Origin: Campylobacteraceae bacterium | Lineage (GTDB): Bacteria > Campylobacterota > Campylobacteria > Campylobacterales > Campylobacteraceae | DNA: 64,000 bases | Direction: 5' to 3' | Assembly: GCA_031266555.1 (NCBI GenBank) | Contig: JAISAU010000012.1 | Location: 1-64,000 of the forward strand | Shown here: piece by piece, positions 45,284 to 54,175 of the stretch | Layout: every line of letters begins with the position of its first letter | How positions within the stretch are numbered: the stretch's first letter is position 1 | Notes under the pieces: model-generated | Databases searched by the model: none | Seen by the model: the letters and a program-made list of their open reading frames with translations, nothing else | Told to the model about the DNA's origin: nothing | Made by a program: the position numbers and the translations under genes

Positions 45284-46101
45284 GAAAGTCTTTCATACAT
45301 GTAATTTGTAGCTTCCACGAAACCTTCTATACTTCCGCAGTCAAATCTTATGCCTTCAAATTTGTATCCTAAAACTTTGCCCTGCTTTGCTTGAATTTTT
45401 AAAGCGTCTGTGATTTGAAGTTCGCCGTTTATACCCGGTTTTGTAGATTTTATTGTGTCAAATATTTCGGGAGTTAATATATAGCGTCCGATAATAGCTA
45501 AATTTGAGGGCGCGTCTTCTACTTTTGGTTTTTCTATCATGTCGGATATTTTTAAAAGATTTTTGTCTATCAAATCCCCGCTTACAATACCGTATTTGTA
45601 AGTATCTTTGTGCGGAATTTCCATTATGGCTACAATACAGCAACGATATTTTTCATACATTTTCACCATCTGTTTAAGTACGCCATTGCCTTTATCATGA
45701 ACACAAAAGTCATCGGCTAACACGACGGCAAACGGTTCTTGTCCAATTAAAGGCTCTCCTTTTAAGATAGCGTCTCCAAGTCCTCTCATCTCTTTTTGTC
45801 TGATATATGTGAAAACGCATGAATTTTGAATGTGCCTAATCTCTTTTAAAAGCGGTTCTTTGGATGAGCCTTTTATTTGGTGTTCGAGCTCATAACTTAT
45901 ATCAAAGTAATCCTCAAGAGCTCTTTTGCCTCGACCCGTTACTATAGCCATATTGCGTATGCCTGCCTCCATAGCTTCCTCTACGCCGTAATGTATAAGA
46001 GGTTTTGTAATTATGGGCAGCATTTCTTTGGGCAAAGATTTAGTGGCAGGTAAAAACCTTGTTCCATATCCGGCCGCAGGGAAAAGACATTTTTTTATCA
46101 C
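45280..46101 (-). CDS. galU: UTP-glucose-1-phosphate uridylyltransferase
   Basis: 273 aa nucleotidyltransferase giving UDP-glucose. FPAAGYGTRFLPATKSLPKEMLPI (about 7-30) is the signature and catalytic loop; VVLADDFC and DCGSIEGFVEAT are the other substrate sites. GTG start after AGGA. Diverges from waaC, sharing a 113-bp gap. Confidence 0.93.
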   Translation of the reverse strand: MIKKCLFPAAGYGTRFLPATKSLPKEMLPIITKPLIHYGVEEAMEAGIRNMAIVTGRGKRALEDYFDISYELEHQIKGSSKEPLLKEIRHIQNSCVFTYIRQKEMRGLGDAILKGEPLIGQEPFAVVLADDFCVHDKGNGVLKQMVKMYEKYRCCIVAIMEIPHKDTYKYGIVSGDLIDKNLLKISDMIEKPKVEDAPSNLAIIGRYILTPEIFDTIKSTKPGINGELQITDALKIQAKQGKVLGYKFEGIRFDCGSIEGFVEATNYMYERLS

Positions 46102-46214
46102 GAAGAATCCTTAAAAAAAATTATGGTACTATTTAGATTTTGGTATTGTATAAAAAAATGTTTAATGATAAGCTTTTGCATGCTTTTATATCTGTTTTTT
46201 TGGAAAATTTACGT

Positions 46215-47252
46215 ATGGAATACAAAAATATATTAATTATTAAAATGAGCTCTTTAGGCGATATTTTGCATACTTTGCCTTTTGCCGCCGCGCTTCGTTC
46301 TCGTTTCAAAGAGGCTAAAATCACGTGGCTCGTTCATCCTCAATTTTCAGATTTTTTGCCGCAAAAACCCATTATTGACGAAGTGATATATTTTGACAAA
46401 GAGAGTTTCAAAAAACTTTCCTTACTAAACAAAATCAGATATTTTTTTAGTACGCGCAAAATGCTTCGCTCTAAAAAATTTGATCTTGTCATTGACATGC
46501 AAGGTCTTTTTAAGAGCGCGGTTTTAGCGGCGATAAGCGGTTGCAAAACGCGTATAGGGTATTGCGAGATGAGAGAATTCAGCGCTCTTGTCAGCAAAGC
46601 TATATGCGGCGAAAACAAAAATGCTCATGTGATAGAACGCTATCTTGACGTGGCGAGGTTTTTGGGAGCAAAAGTTGAAAAGATAGAATTTCCGATGCCA
46701 AATTTAGATAAAGCCTTTGAAAATGTTCAAAAAAAGTTAGATAAAATAGAAGCAAAATATATAATCATAGCTCCCGCGGCACGTTGGAAAACAAAAGAGT
46801 GGCCGATAAAATACTTTGCGAAATTTTGTGATATGTTAATAAAAGACGGCTTACATGTAGTGTTGATAGGCGGAGAAAGCGATAAACAAAAAAGTCTGGA
46901 TATAATCAATTTAATAAGTGAAAATGTAAAAAATATCACGGATTTAACGGGCAAAACAACTTTGAGCGAACTTGCCGCGCTGATTAAAAATTGCACTTTT
47001 TTTATAAGCGCGGACACAGGACCTTTGCACTTCGCGGCAGCTTTTAAAAAACCTCTTATAGCTATGTACGGGCCAACGCTAGCAAATCGTACTGGACCCT
47101 ATGCCAATGAAAAAGCAAGCGTGATCGTAACGCCTTTATCATGCGCGGGCTGTCTTAAAAAAAAGTGTTCTGATTGGCGTTGCATGAGAGAGATTACCCC
47201 AAAAGCCGTGTATGAAATCTTTAAAGAGAAAATCGGACAAATTGATGGTTGA
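46215..47252 (+). CDS. waaC: lipopolysaccharide heptosyltransferase I
   Basis: 345 aa from MEYKNILIIKMSSLGDILHTLP, the usual GT9 start; the open frame extends 25 codons upstream but lacks homology. GT9 features: SSLGD near the N terminus, KTKEWP (acidic/basic donor site), FISADTGPLHFAAAF, and the C-terminal Cys cluster CAGCLKKKCSDWRCM of heptosyltransferases. Adds the first L,D-heptose to Kdo. First gene of the + strand glycan operon. A CTTACATGTAG variant lies at 46850 in the coding sequence. Confidence 0.85.
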   Translation: MEYKNILIIKMSSLGDILHTLPFAAALRSRFKEAKITWLVHPQFSDFLPQKPIIDEVIYFDKESFKKLSLLNKIRYFFSTRKMLRSKKFDLVIDMQGLFKSAVLAAISGCKTRIGYCEMREFSALVSKAICGENKNAHVIERYLDVARFLGAKVEKIEFPMPNLDKAFENVQKKLDKIEAKYIIIAPAARWKTKEWPIKYFAKFCDMLIKDGLHVVLIGGESDKQKSLDIINLISENVKNITDLTGKTTLSELAALIKNCTFFISADTGPLHFAAAFKKPLIAMYGPTLANRTGPYANEKASVIVTPLSCAGCLKKKCSDWRCMREITPKAVYEIFKEKIGQIDG

Positions 47253-48303
47253 ACTTGACAATAAAAAAATTTTAGTAACGTTTTTGATGCATCTTGGCGA
47301 TTTGATATTGGTAACGCCTTTTATCCACGCTTTAAGAAAAGCCGCTCCAAACGCTTATATAGCTATGCTTGTAGACGATAAATTAAAAGATGTGGTTATG
47401 TTTAATCCCAATCTAAATCAAGTGATAACCATAGATAAAAAAGGGCATGATAATACTATCTTAGCTCTTACAAAATGCGCAAAAGATTTGAGTTCTCAAA
47501 ATTTTGATATGATTATAAACTTACATCCAAACGAAAGATGCTCTTTTATTTGCGCTTTTACAAAGACAACTTTTAGAACAGGAATATCACATGCTATTTT
47601 TAGATGGCGATGGGATAAATATATAAAACTAAATAGATCTTTACATGCGGCCGACATGTACCTTGATGTGTTAAAAAAGCTTGGGATTAAAAATACCGAC
47701 AATAATGGGCTTGAGATTTTTCCATCGAATACCAATTTTAAAGAGGCAGACGATTTTTGGCATTTAAACAATGTGAAATCCGACGATAAACTTATAGGGT
47801 TCAATATAGGTAGTGCCGTTATAACAAAACGCTGGGCAAGTGAACGATTTGCCAAAGTTGCCGATATATTAGCCGCTGACGGATATAAAATAGTGTTTTT
47901 TGGCGGAACTATGGATATGGATATGGTAAATGAGTCTATAAGTTGTATGCGTACTCGCGCTATAGTCGCGACGGGAAGTTTTAGTATAGGAACATTAGCC
48001 GCGGCTATGAGGCGATGTTCGCTTATTATAACGAATGACAGCGGTCCTATGCATGTAGCCATTAGCCAAAAGGTGCCGATTGTAGCTTTGTACGGACCTT
48101 CGAATCCAAAACTTTATGGTCCATTTACAAAAAACGCAATTATCGTGAAATCCAACCCTGAGTGCGTTGGCTGCGAAAAAGGTATGAGACATACATGTAG
48201 CGATTTGCGATGTATGAAAGAACTTACGGTAGAGCAAGTAATAAACGCTTGCGAAAAAATATTGCGAAAAAATGAAAAGGGTAGACAAAATGCGGGCGTT
48301 TGA
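47245..48303 (+). CDS. second GT9 heptosyltransferase-family protein
   Basis: 352 aa from MVELDNKKILVTFLMHLGD, overlapping waaC by 8 bp. GT9 domain with MHLGDLILVTPFIHAL, KRWASERFAKVA, ITNDSGPMHVAISQKVPIVALYG and the Cys cluster CVGCEKGMRHTCSDLRCM. More like WaaQ/RfaQ-type transferases than WaaF, so the site it modifies (inner-core branch heptose or another sugar) is open. Confidence 0.8.
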   Translation: MVELDNKKILVTFLMHLGDLILVTPFIHALRKAAPNAYIAMLVDDKLKDVVMFNPNLNQVITIDKKGHDNTILALTKCAKDLSSQNFDMIINLHPNERCSFICAFTKTTFRTGISHAIFRWRWDKYIKLNRSLHAADMYLDVLKKLGIKNTDNNGLEIFPSNTNFKEADDFWHLNNVKSDDKLIGFNIGSAVITKRWASERFAKVADILAADGYKIVFFGGTMDMDMVNESISCMRTRAIVATGSFSIGTLAAAMRRCSLIITNDSGPMHVAISQKVPIVALYGPSNPKLYGPFTKNAIIVKSNPECVGCEKGMRHTCSDLRCMKELTVEQVINACEKILRKNEKGRQNAGV

Positions 48304-50224
48304 ACGATTTTTTTATAATTTGCAACAAGATTTTAAGGCATTTTTTTATTTTCTGATATTGCTTTGCGTTTTTAGAGCGATTTTTATATACATGTACGCT
48401 TATCAGTTAGACGATATGAGCGAAATTTGGCTCTCTATGTGGTACGGACTTAGACTCAGTTTAAAAAGCGCCGCGTGGATAGCGCTTATAGGATTTGTAT
48501 TTTCCGCGTTACCCCATATAATATGGGCGAAATACCCAAAAGAGATTGTGCGAAAAATTTGGTATGCTACCCTCCTTGCTATTTTGACAATACTATTTTT
48601 TATCAAAATACCTTATTACGGTATATTTAATTCCGGTTTTGACATCATGTTAATTAACGGAGCGCACGACGATTTTAGCGCGATAATGGATACTGCCGTA
48701 AAAGAATACGGACTTTTTTGGAAATTACCGCTCGCGTTGATTACAACCGCTTTATTGATATTTATATTTTTTAAGATTTTACATCTAAAAACTTTTTCGC
48801 TTCATATTAATAACAAAAAAACATTTATCGCTTATAGTGTAGTGACATTTGTTTTTTTGGCTGTTTTTGCAGTTTTTGTGAGATATGGCGGCGCGTTTAA
48901 TTACGCGAATTCTATCACTTGGGAGAATGCGGCACGCTTAAAGTCAAATCTTTTGAATGAAGCTATCTTGGACGATATACAAGCTCTTTATAGAGTTAGA
49001 AGCATTTATAAGCGTTCAAAATCAAAAATAAACAATCGTATTACCGTAGAAGATTTGCAAAAGCAGATAGCCGTTTTAGGTGGACAACCATATGCGGACA
49101 CGATAGATAATGCTTTTTTACGGGAGGTTGAGGTACAAAGATTGCCCAAAAAACCGACTAATGTGATTTTTATACTCGGCGAAACTTATGCTCTTTGGCC
49201 GTTTTTAGAAGAGTATCAAAATCTTTCATTGGCGCAAGAGGGACTTAAACTGCAAAATTCACAAAATAGTTTGGCTACTAATATAATGTTAGCAAGAGGC
49301 ACCGGAACAATATCCGCTGTGAACGGTTTGTTGAGCGGCTTAACTGATGTTGGAGTATATGAAAACTATGAAGCTGAAACTTTTCGCGCGCCATATGGTA
49401 CGGGTATTGCTCATGTAATGAAAAATTTGGGCTATAAAACGGTTTTTTGGTACGGTGGGTTTGAAAAATGGCAAAATATAAAAACGTTTGCCTTGTCTCA
49501 AGATTTTGACGAATTTTACTCCGCTTCCGAATTTAAATATGAAGGCAGTAACTCGTGGGGAACCCCGGATAAAACTCTGTTTGAATATGTAACAAATTAT
49601 ATGGCCAAACACGACAAAGAGATGACGTTTCATTTTATTCTTACAACAAGCAATCACCCGCCTTATACTATAGACGTTGTTAAGGAAGGATTTGATATAT
49701 CGCATGTCAAATCGTCTCTTTTACCTCAAATAAGCAAAGACGATAAAACCATAAATGCATTAGGGCATATTTGGTACGCGGATCAAGCCATCGGCATTTT
49801 TGTGAAAAATGCGCTCAGTGTCGCGTCCGATACTCTTTTTGCCATTACAGGCGATCATGCCGAGAGATTTTCTTTCGCAAAAGAGGTGGATATCGAAACA
49901 CTCTCCGCCGTGCCCGCTATATTTTATGGACAAGGAGTTAAAAAGGAGTGGTTTGGCAAAAATATAGTCGGATCTCATACGCAAATGATACCGACACTCG
50001 TAGAATTAATAGGCGAAAAAGGTTATAAATATAGTAGCATTTTGCCAAGTCTTTTTGACGGTACGGATAATGAAGCGTTTAATCACAATTTATGGGTGAA
50101 AGATGGTAAAATGGGCAAATTGGATAGCAATAATAAAATCGACGAAACTTTAAAATTAAAAATAGTAGCAGCGCGTACGATTGCGCTTTGGCGTATTAAA
50201 AACGGGAATAGGATACATCAGTGA
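48290..50224 (+). CDS. LTA-synthase-type sulfatase-fold membrane enzyme
   Basis: 644 aa from the ATG at 48290 behind AAAAGGG; overlaps the previous gene by 14 bp. Five N-terminal membrane helices (to about residue 215) precede a periplasmic alkaline-phosphatase-like domain: FILGETYALWPF (metal Glu), ARGTGTISAVNGLLSGL (Thr nucleophile), TTSNHPPY, and AITGDHAERF. This is the lipoteichoic-acid-synthase / phosphoglycerol- or phosphoethanolamine-transferase fold; in an LPS operon it probably decorates core or glycan with such a group. Confidence 0.8.
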   Translation: MRAFERFFYNLQQDFKAFFYFLILLCVFRAIFIYMYAYQLDDMSEIWLSMWYGLRLSLKSAAWIALIGFVFSALPHIIWAKYPKEIVRKIWYATLLAILTILFFIKIPYYGIFNSGFDIMLINGAHDDFSAIMDTAVKEYGLFWKLPLALITTALLIFIFFKILHLKTFSLHINNKKTFIAYSVVTFVFLAVFAVFVRYGGAFNYANSITWENAARLKSNLLNEAILDDIQALYRVRSIYKRSKSKINNRITVEDLQKQIAVLGGQPYADTIDNAFLREVEVQRLPKKPTNVIFILGETYALWPFLEEYQNLSLAQEGLKLQNSQNSLATNIMLARGTGTISAVNGLLSGLTDVGVYENYEAETFRAPYGTGIAHVMKNLGYKTVFWYGGFEKWQNIKTFALSQDFDEFYSASEFKYEGSNSWGTPDKTLFEYVTNYMAKHDKEMTFHFILTTSNHPPYTIDVVKEGFDISHVKSSLLPQISKDDKTINALGHIWYADQAIGIFVKNALSVASDTLFAITGDHAERFSFAKEVDIETLSAVPAIFYGQGVKKEWFGKNIVGSHTQMIPTLVELIGEKGYKYSSILPSLFDGTDNEAFNHNLWVKDGKMGKLDSNNKIDETLKLKIVAARTIALWRIKNGNRIHQ

Positions 50225-51246
50225 AAGTCGAAAAAAGCGCGCAGCCGCTTATATCAGTTATTGTGCCGATATATAACGTAGAGCGGTATTTGGAAAAGTG
50301 TTTGAATTCTATTGTAAATCAAACGTATAAAAATTTAGAAATTATTTTAATAGACGACGGTTCACCCGATAATTGCGGAAACATTTGCGACGAATATGCC
50401 AAAAAAGATAAAAGAGTAAGTGTTATACATAAATCAAACGGCGGTTTGAGCGACGCCAGAAATGCCGGACTTGACATAGCAAGCGGAGAGTATATAGCTT
50501 TTGTGGATTCGGATGATTATATAGATTTACAAGCTTACGAAGAGTTGCTCGATATTGCGTTAAAAGAAGAAGCAGATATCGTAACCCACGCTCATTATAT
50601 TGTGGATAATAACGGCATTAAGATTTCTCAACAAGGTAATATGAACGATTTAACTATTGATGAGATTAGATACTTGATTTTGATGGATAAATATTCAAAT
50701 TGCGTATGGGATAAACTATATAAAGCAGACTTGTTTAAAAATTTTAGATTTTGCGTGGGGGTTTATTCGGAAGATCTGTTTATTATGCCGACACTATTTT
50801 TTGCCACCAAAAGTGCGGTTTCAACTCAAAAACCATATTATTACTATAATTGCACAAATCAAAGTTCTATAATGTCTTCATTCAGCGCAAAACGAAAATA
50901 TGGATTCTTTAACGGTTGGACAGAACACGAGAGAATAGCCGCTTTGTATTGCAAAGAAGCTTTCAAATGGAGTCAATTTAGAGCAATAAGAAGCGCTGTT
51001 GCAAGTTTAGTTGTTAATACGCATAAGCAGTGTTTAACGCAAAAAGAGATAGAACATTGCAAAAGTTATTTAGAGACAAAACATGAAGATGGTGTTGTTG
51101 CCAATATAGGCATAAAATATAAGATTTTATGGTGGAGTTTGGATAATTGTTTATTGATTTGCAGGTTGTACGGCAAATTTAGTTTTTTTCTTGATAAATT
51201 TAGAAAAAGTATGAAAAAGCGAAGAAAACGCAAGGAATATAGATGA
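50221..51246 (+). CDS. glycosyltransferase family 2
   Basis: 341 aa, GTG start overlapping the previous stop (GTGA). GT-A fold: ISVIVPIYNVERYLEKCLNSIVNQTYKNLEIILIDDGSPDN (nucleotide site; about 11-52), NGGLSDARNAGL, and AFVDSDDYI (the DxD, about 93-101). The C-terminal 100 residues vary between members. Adds one sugar to LOS/LPS outer core; donor unknown. Confidence 0.85.
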   Translation: MKVEKSAQPLISVIVPIYNVERYLEKCLNSIVNQTYKNLEIILIDDGSPDNCGNICDEYAKKDKRVSVIHKSNGGLSDARNAGLDIASGEYIAFVDSDDYIDLQAYEELLDIALKEEADIVTHAHYIVDNNGIKISQQGNMNDLTIDEIRYLILMDKYSNCVWDKLYKADLFKNFRFCVGVYSEDLFIMPTLFFATKSAVSTQKPYYYYNCTNQSSIMSSFSAKRKYGFFNGWTEHERIAALYCKEAFKWSQFRAIRSAVASLVVNTHKQCLTQKEIEHCKSYLETKHEDGVVANIGIKYKILWWSLDNCLLICRLYGKFSFFLDKFRKSMKKRRKRKEYR

Positions 51247-52019
51247 TGGATATGTCTATTTTGATTTTAACAAAAAATGAAAAGAAAAATATAGCCGATG
51301 TTGTTCAAAATGCGAAAAAATGTACCCCAAACATATTTATTATTGATAGTGGAAGTACAGATAATACCGTAAATTTAGCGCAGGAAAACGGGGCAAAAGT
51401 TCTTTTTCGCGCATGGAATAACGATTTTGCGGCGCAAAGAAATTTTGGTTTGCAAGAGATAAGTACAAAATGGGTGTTGTATCTTGACGCGGACGAAAGA
51501 CTGGATGACGAACTTATTTGCAGTATAAAAGAAGCGGTGGAGAAAGATGAACTAAAGCAGTACATTATAAAAAGGAAATCCATAGCGTTTAATCAAGAGT
51601 TTAACTATGGCGTTTTAAGACCTGATTTTGTTACAAGGCTTTTTCCACGCAAAAATGTAAAATGGATAAATAAAGTACATGAAAGAGTTGTTTGTGATTT
51701 GCCCAAAGTTCACCTTAAAGGACACATAAAACACTATACATATACAAGTTGGGAGCAGTATTTTAATAAATTTAATCAATATACGACTATTTGGGCGCAA
51801 AATGCGTATGAAAATGGTAAAACCGCAGGTATCGCGAAAGCGTTTTTACATGCGATGGGTGGATTTTTGCAAATGGCGTTTATAAAAAAAGGAGTGCTTG
51901 ATGGCAAGATAGGGTTTGTGCTTTGTTATTGTCATTTTTTTCATACATTGATAAAATATACAAAATTATATAGTATGAAAAAGCAGAAAAAAATTAGTAA
52001 AATATTTAAAATGATATAA
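51243..52019 (+). CDS. family 2 glycosyltransferase, LgtF/WaaE type
   Basis: 258 aa, 4-bp overlap with the previous gene. SILILTKNEKKNIADVV, IIDSGSTDNTV, ARAQRNFG-like FAAQRNFGL and LYLDADERL are typical of the LgtF/KdtX branch, which adds glucose to heptose I in the inner core. That specificity is by family only. Confidence 0.82.
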   Translation: MMDMSILILTKNEKKNIADVVQNAKKCTPNIFIIDSGSTDNTVNLAQENGAKVLFRAWNNDFAAQRNFGLQEISTKWVLYLDADERLDDELICSIKEAVEKDELKQYIIKRKSIAFNQEFNYGVLRPDFVTRLFPRKNVKWINKVHERVVCDLPKVHLKGHIKHYTYTSWEQYFNKFNQYTTIWAQNAYENGKTAGIAKAFLHAMGGFLQMAFIKKGVLDGKIGFVLCYCHFFHTLIKYTKLYSMKKQKKISKIFKMI

Positions 52020-52042
52020 TTATCAAAAAATCAAAGAAAATT

Positions 52043-52984
52043 ATGAATAGTAAAATAAATATAGTTTTAGCAGCTGATAATAATTATGCTCAACATACTG
52101 CTGTCACAATGGCTTCCATTTTATTAAATAGCAGTAGAAAAAAATCTATCAATTTTTATCTTTTGTGTGACAATATTAGCGTTATCAATAAAGATAAGAT
52201 ATCAGCTACGGTCAGAAAATTATGCGGAAATATAGAATTTTTGGAGATAGAAAATAGAGATTTTGAAAAAATATATATCAGCGGGCATGTGAGTAGAGCA
52301 GCCTATTTTAGACTTGATATAGCAAATATACTATCTGAAGATATCAAAAAGGTTATCTATTTGGATGCCGATTTACTTGTGTATGATGATATTGACAAAT
52401 TATGGAGTATTGATATAAAAGAGTTTCCTATAGCTGCAGTCGCTGATTATGGTATTATGACGTCAAGAAGACTGAAAAAACAGAAAAACGTCTGTTTTGG
52501 ATTGCCATTTGATGCGCCATATTTTAACTCAGGGGTTTTGATATTAAATTTGGATTTGTGGCGAAAAAATAATTATTCAGCAAAAGTTATTGAGTGTGCG
52601 AGTAATAATAAATTTTCAAACCATGATCAAGATGCTCTAAATAAAATTTTTATGAATAATTGGTATGAATTGCCATTGCATTGGAATGTTATACCGCCAA
52701 TTTTCAATCTTTTTTTTAAAATTTTATTAAAAAGCGTTTTTAGAAGAAATGCAATAAAAGCTAAAAAAAATCCGTCTATTTTTCATTACGCAGGAAGTTA
52801 CAAACCTTGGGAATATGTAATTTATAACGGTTTTAATGATAAATATTATGAGTATTTGCACAAAACTGCTTTTAATGATATAAAAATGCCACAAATAGCA
52901 AAGTATAAAAAAGGCAAATCCATCCGTAGACAGATATTGCGGCTAAAGATAGCAAATTTTTGGATGAAAATATTCAATAATTAA
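52043..52984 (+). CDS. glycosyltransferase family 8 (LgtC/WaaJ type)
   Basis: 313 aa. VLAADNNYAQHTAVTMASIL at the start, VIYLDADLLVYDDI (DxD, about 110-123), FNSGVLILNLDLWR, NHDQDALNKIF and FHYAGSYKPW are all GT8 signatures for a retaining galactosyl- or glucosyltransferase. From this gene the DNA is more AT-rich and poorer in GCG codons than the neighbours up to about 57400, suggesting later acquisition of this block. Confidence 0.85.
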   Translation: MNSKINIVLAADNNYAQHTAVTMASILLNSSRKKSINFYLLCDNISVINKDKISATVRKLCGNIEFLEIENRDFEKIYISGHVSRAAYFRLDIANILSEDIKKVIYLDADLLVYDDIDKLWSIDIKEFPIAAVADYGIMTSRRLKKQKNVCFGLPFDAPYFNSGVLILNLDLWRKNNYSAKVIECASNNKFSNHDQDALNKIFMNNWYELPLHWNVIPPIFNLFFKILLKSVFRRNAIKAKKNPSIFHYAGSYKPWEYVIYNGFNDKYYEYLHKTAFNDIKMPQIAKYKKGKSIRRQILRLKIANFWMKIFNN

Positions 52985-52994
52985 AGGAAATATT

Positions 52995-54155
52995 TTGAAA
53001 ACTATTGTGCAGCTTTTTTTTAGTAACTTTCCTATAAGCATAGAAGGTGGAAGAGAAAAAGTTTTTGTCGAATTATCAAATTTAGCAATAGAGAAAAATT
53101 GTAAAGTTATAAATATTTGCAATAGTAGCGACCAAAATGAAAAACCATTTTTCCTTTTAAATAAAGAAGTGGAATTTTACAATCTGGGACTTGGAAAAAT
53201 AAAAGCGCCTTTTTATAAAAAAATAATCCGTGAAATCGCAAGGATATTTCATTTGGATATAGAAAATTATGTTGATAGCCATAAAACGAAAATATTGGCA
53301 GAACGTGTTAATAATATTTTAAAAGATAGAGATATTTATGCTGTTATTTGTTATGAGTTTAATAGCATTATGGTGGCAAATTATCTTAATTTGAAAATGC
53401 CAAAAATAGCTACTATGCATTCTGCCATAGAAATAGAACTCGGCAGTAAAACAAAAAAACAAATTATGCAAATCAATAAAATAGATGCCTATCAAGTTTT
53501 AATTCCAAGCGCTGTAGATAAAGTTAAAAAATATATTAACACAAAAGTAGTCTGTATTCCAAATATGGTTTCGCAAATAAATGCAAATAAAGCAACCAAA
53601 AGTAATAAAAATAAGAAAATTATACTTAATATCGGCAGAATAGACAGAAACAAGCGTCAGCATATTTTGATTAAAGCTTTTGCAAAAATACCAGATAAGG
53701 ATAAATGGGAAGTACACATTTATGGCTATGAACAAGATAAGCAATACAAAAAAGAGATGGAATATTTTATTAAGCGGAATGGTTTGTCAAATAAAATATT
53801 TTTTAAAGGCGTTACAAATGAACCATTAAAGTGTATGCAAAACGCAGATATATTTGCTTTCCCTTCCGCTTATGAGACATTTTCTTTAGCGCTAGCAGAA
53901 GCTATGAGCACAGGATTACCTGCTATTGGCTTTAAAGAAACAACTGCTGTGAATGAATGGATTATAAATAATGAAACTGGTTTTTTATGCGAAAATAGTA
54001 GTGAATTTATGGAAAAGTTAGAAATTTTGATGAAAGATGATAAGTTACGCAAACAAATGGGACGTAATTCTAGTATGCGCATAGATGGATACTCACCTGA
54101 TAAAGTTTGGTTAAAATGGGAAAAATTATTTAACGAAATTTATGTAATTGTGTAA
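52995..54155 (+). CDS. glycosyltransferase family 4
   Basis: 386 aa GT-B enzyme. LNIGRIDRNKRQHILIKAF (about 213-231), IYGYEQDKQYKKEME, and the donor-site E-x7-E in SAYETFSLALAEAMSTGLPAIGF are clear. Sugar specificity unknown. AAAGGA ribosome site 10 bp from the GT8 stop. Its end faces the convergent GT-D/GT2 gene with a 20-bp gap, too short for a strong terminator. Confidence 0.82.
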   Translation: MKTIVQLFFSNFPISIEGGREKVFVELSNLAIEKNCKVINICNSSDQNEKPFFLLNKEVEFYNLGLGKIKAPFYKKIIREIARIFHLDIENYVDSHKTKILAERVNNILKDRDIYAVICYEFNSIMVANYLNLKMPKIATMHSAIEIELGSKTKKQIMQINKIDAYQVLIPSAVDKVKKYINTKVVCIPNMVSQINANKATKSNKNKKIILNIGRIDRNKRQHILIKAFAKIPDKDKWEVHIYGYEQDKQYKKEMEYFIKRNGLSNKIFFKGVTNEPLKCMQNADIFAFPSAYETFSLALAEAMSTGLPAIGFKETTAVNEWIINNETGFLCENSSEFMEKLEILMKDDKLRKQMGRNSSMRIDGYSPDKVWLKWEKLFNEIYVIV

Positions 54156-54175
54156 TTTATTAGAATTTTAAAATT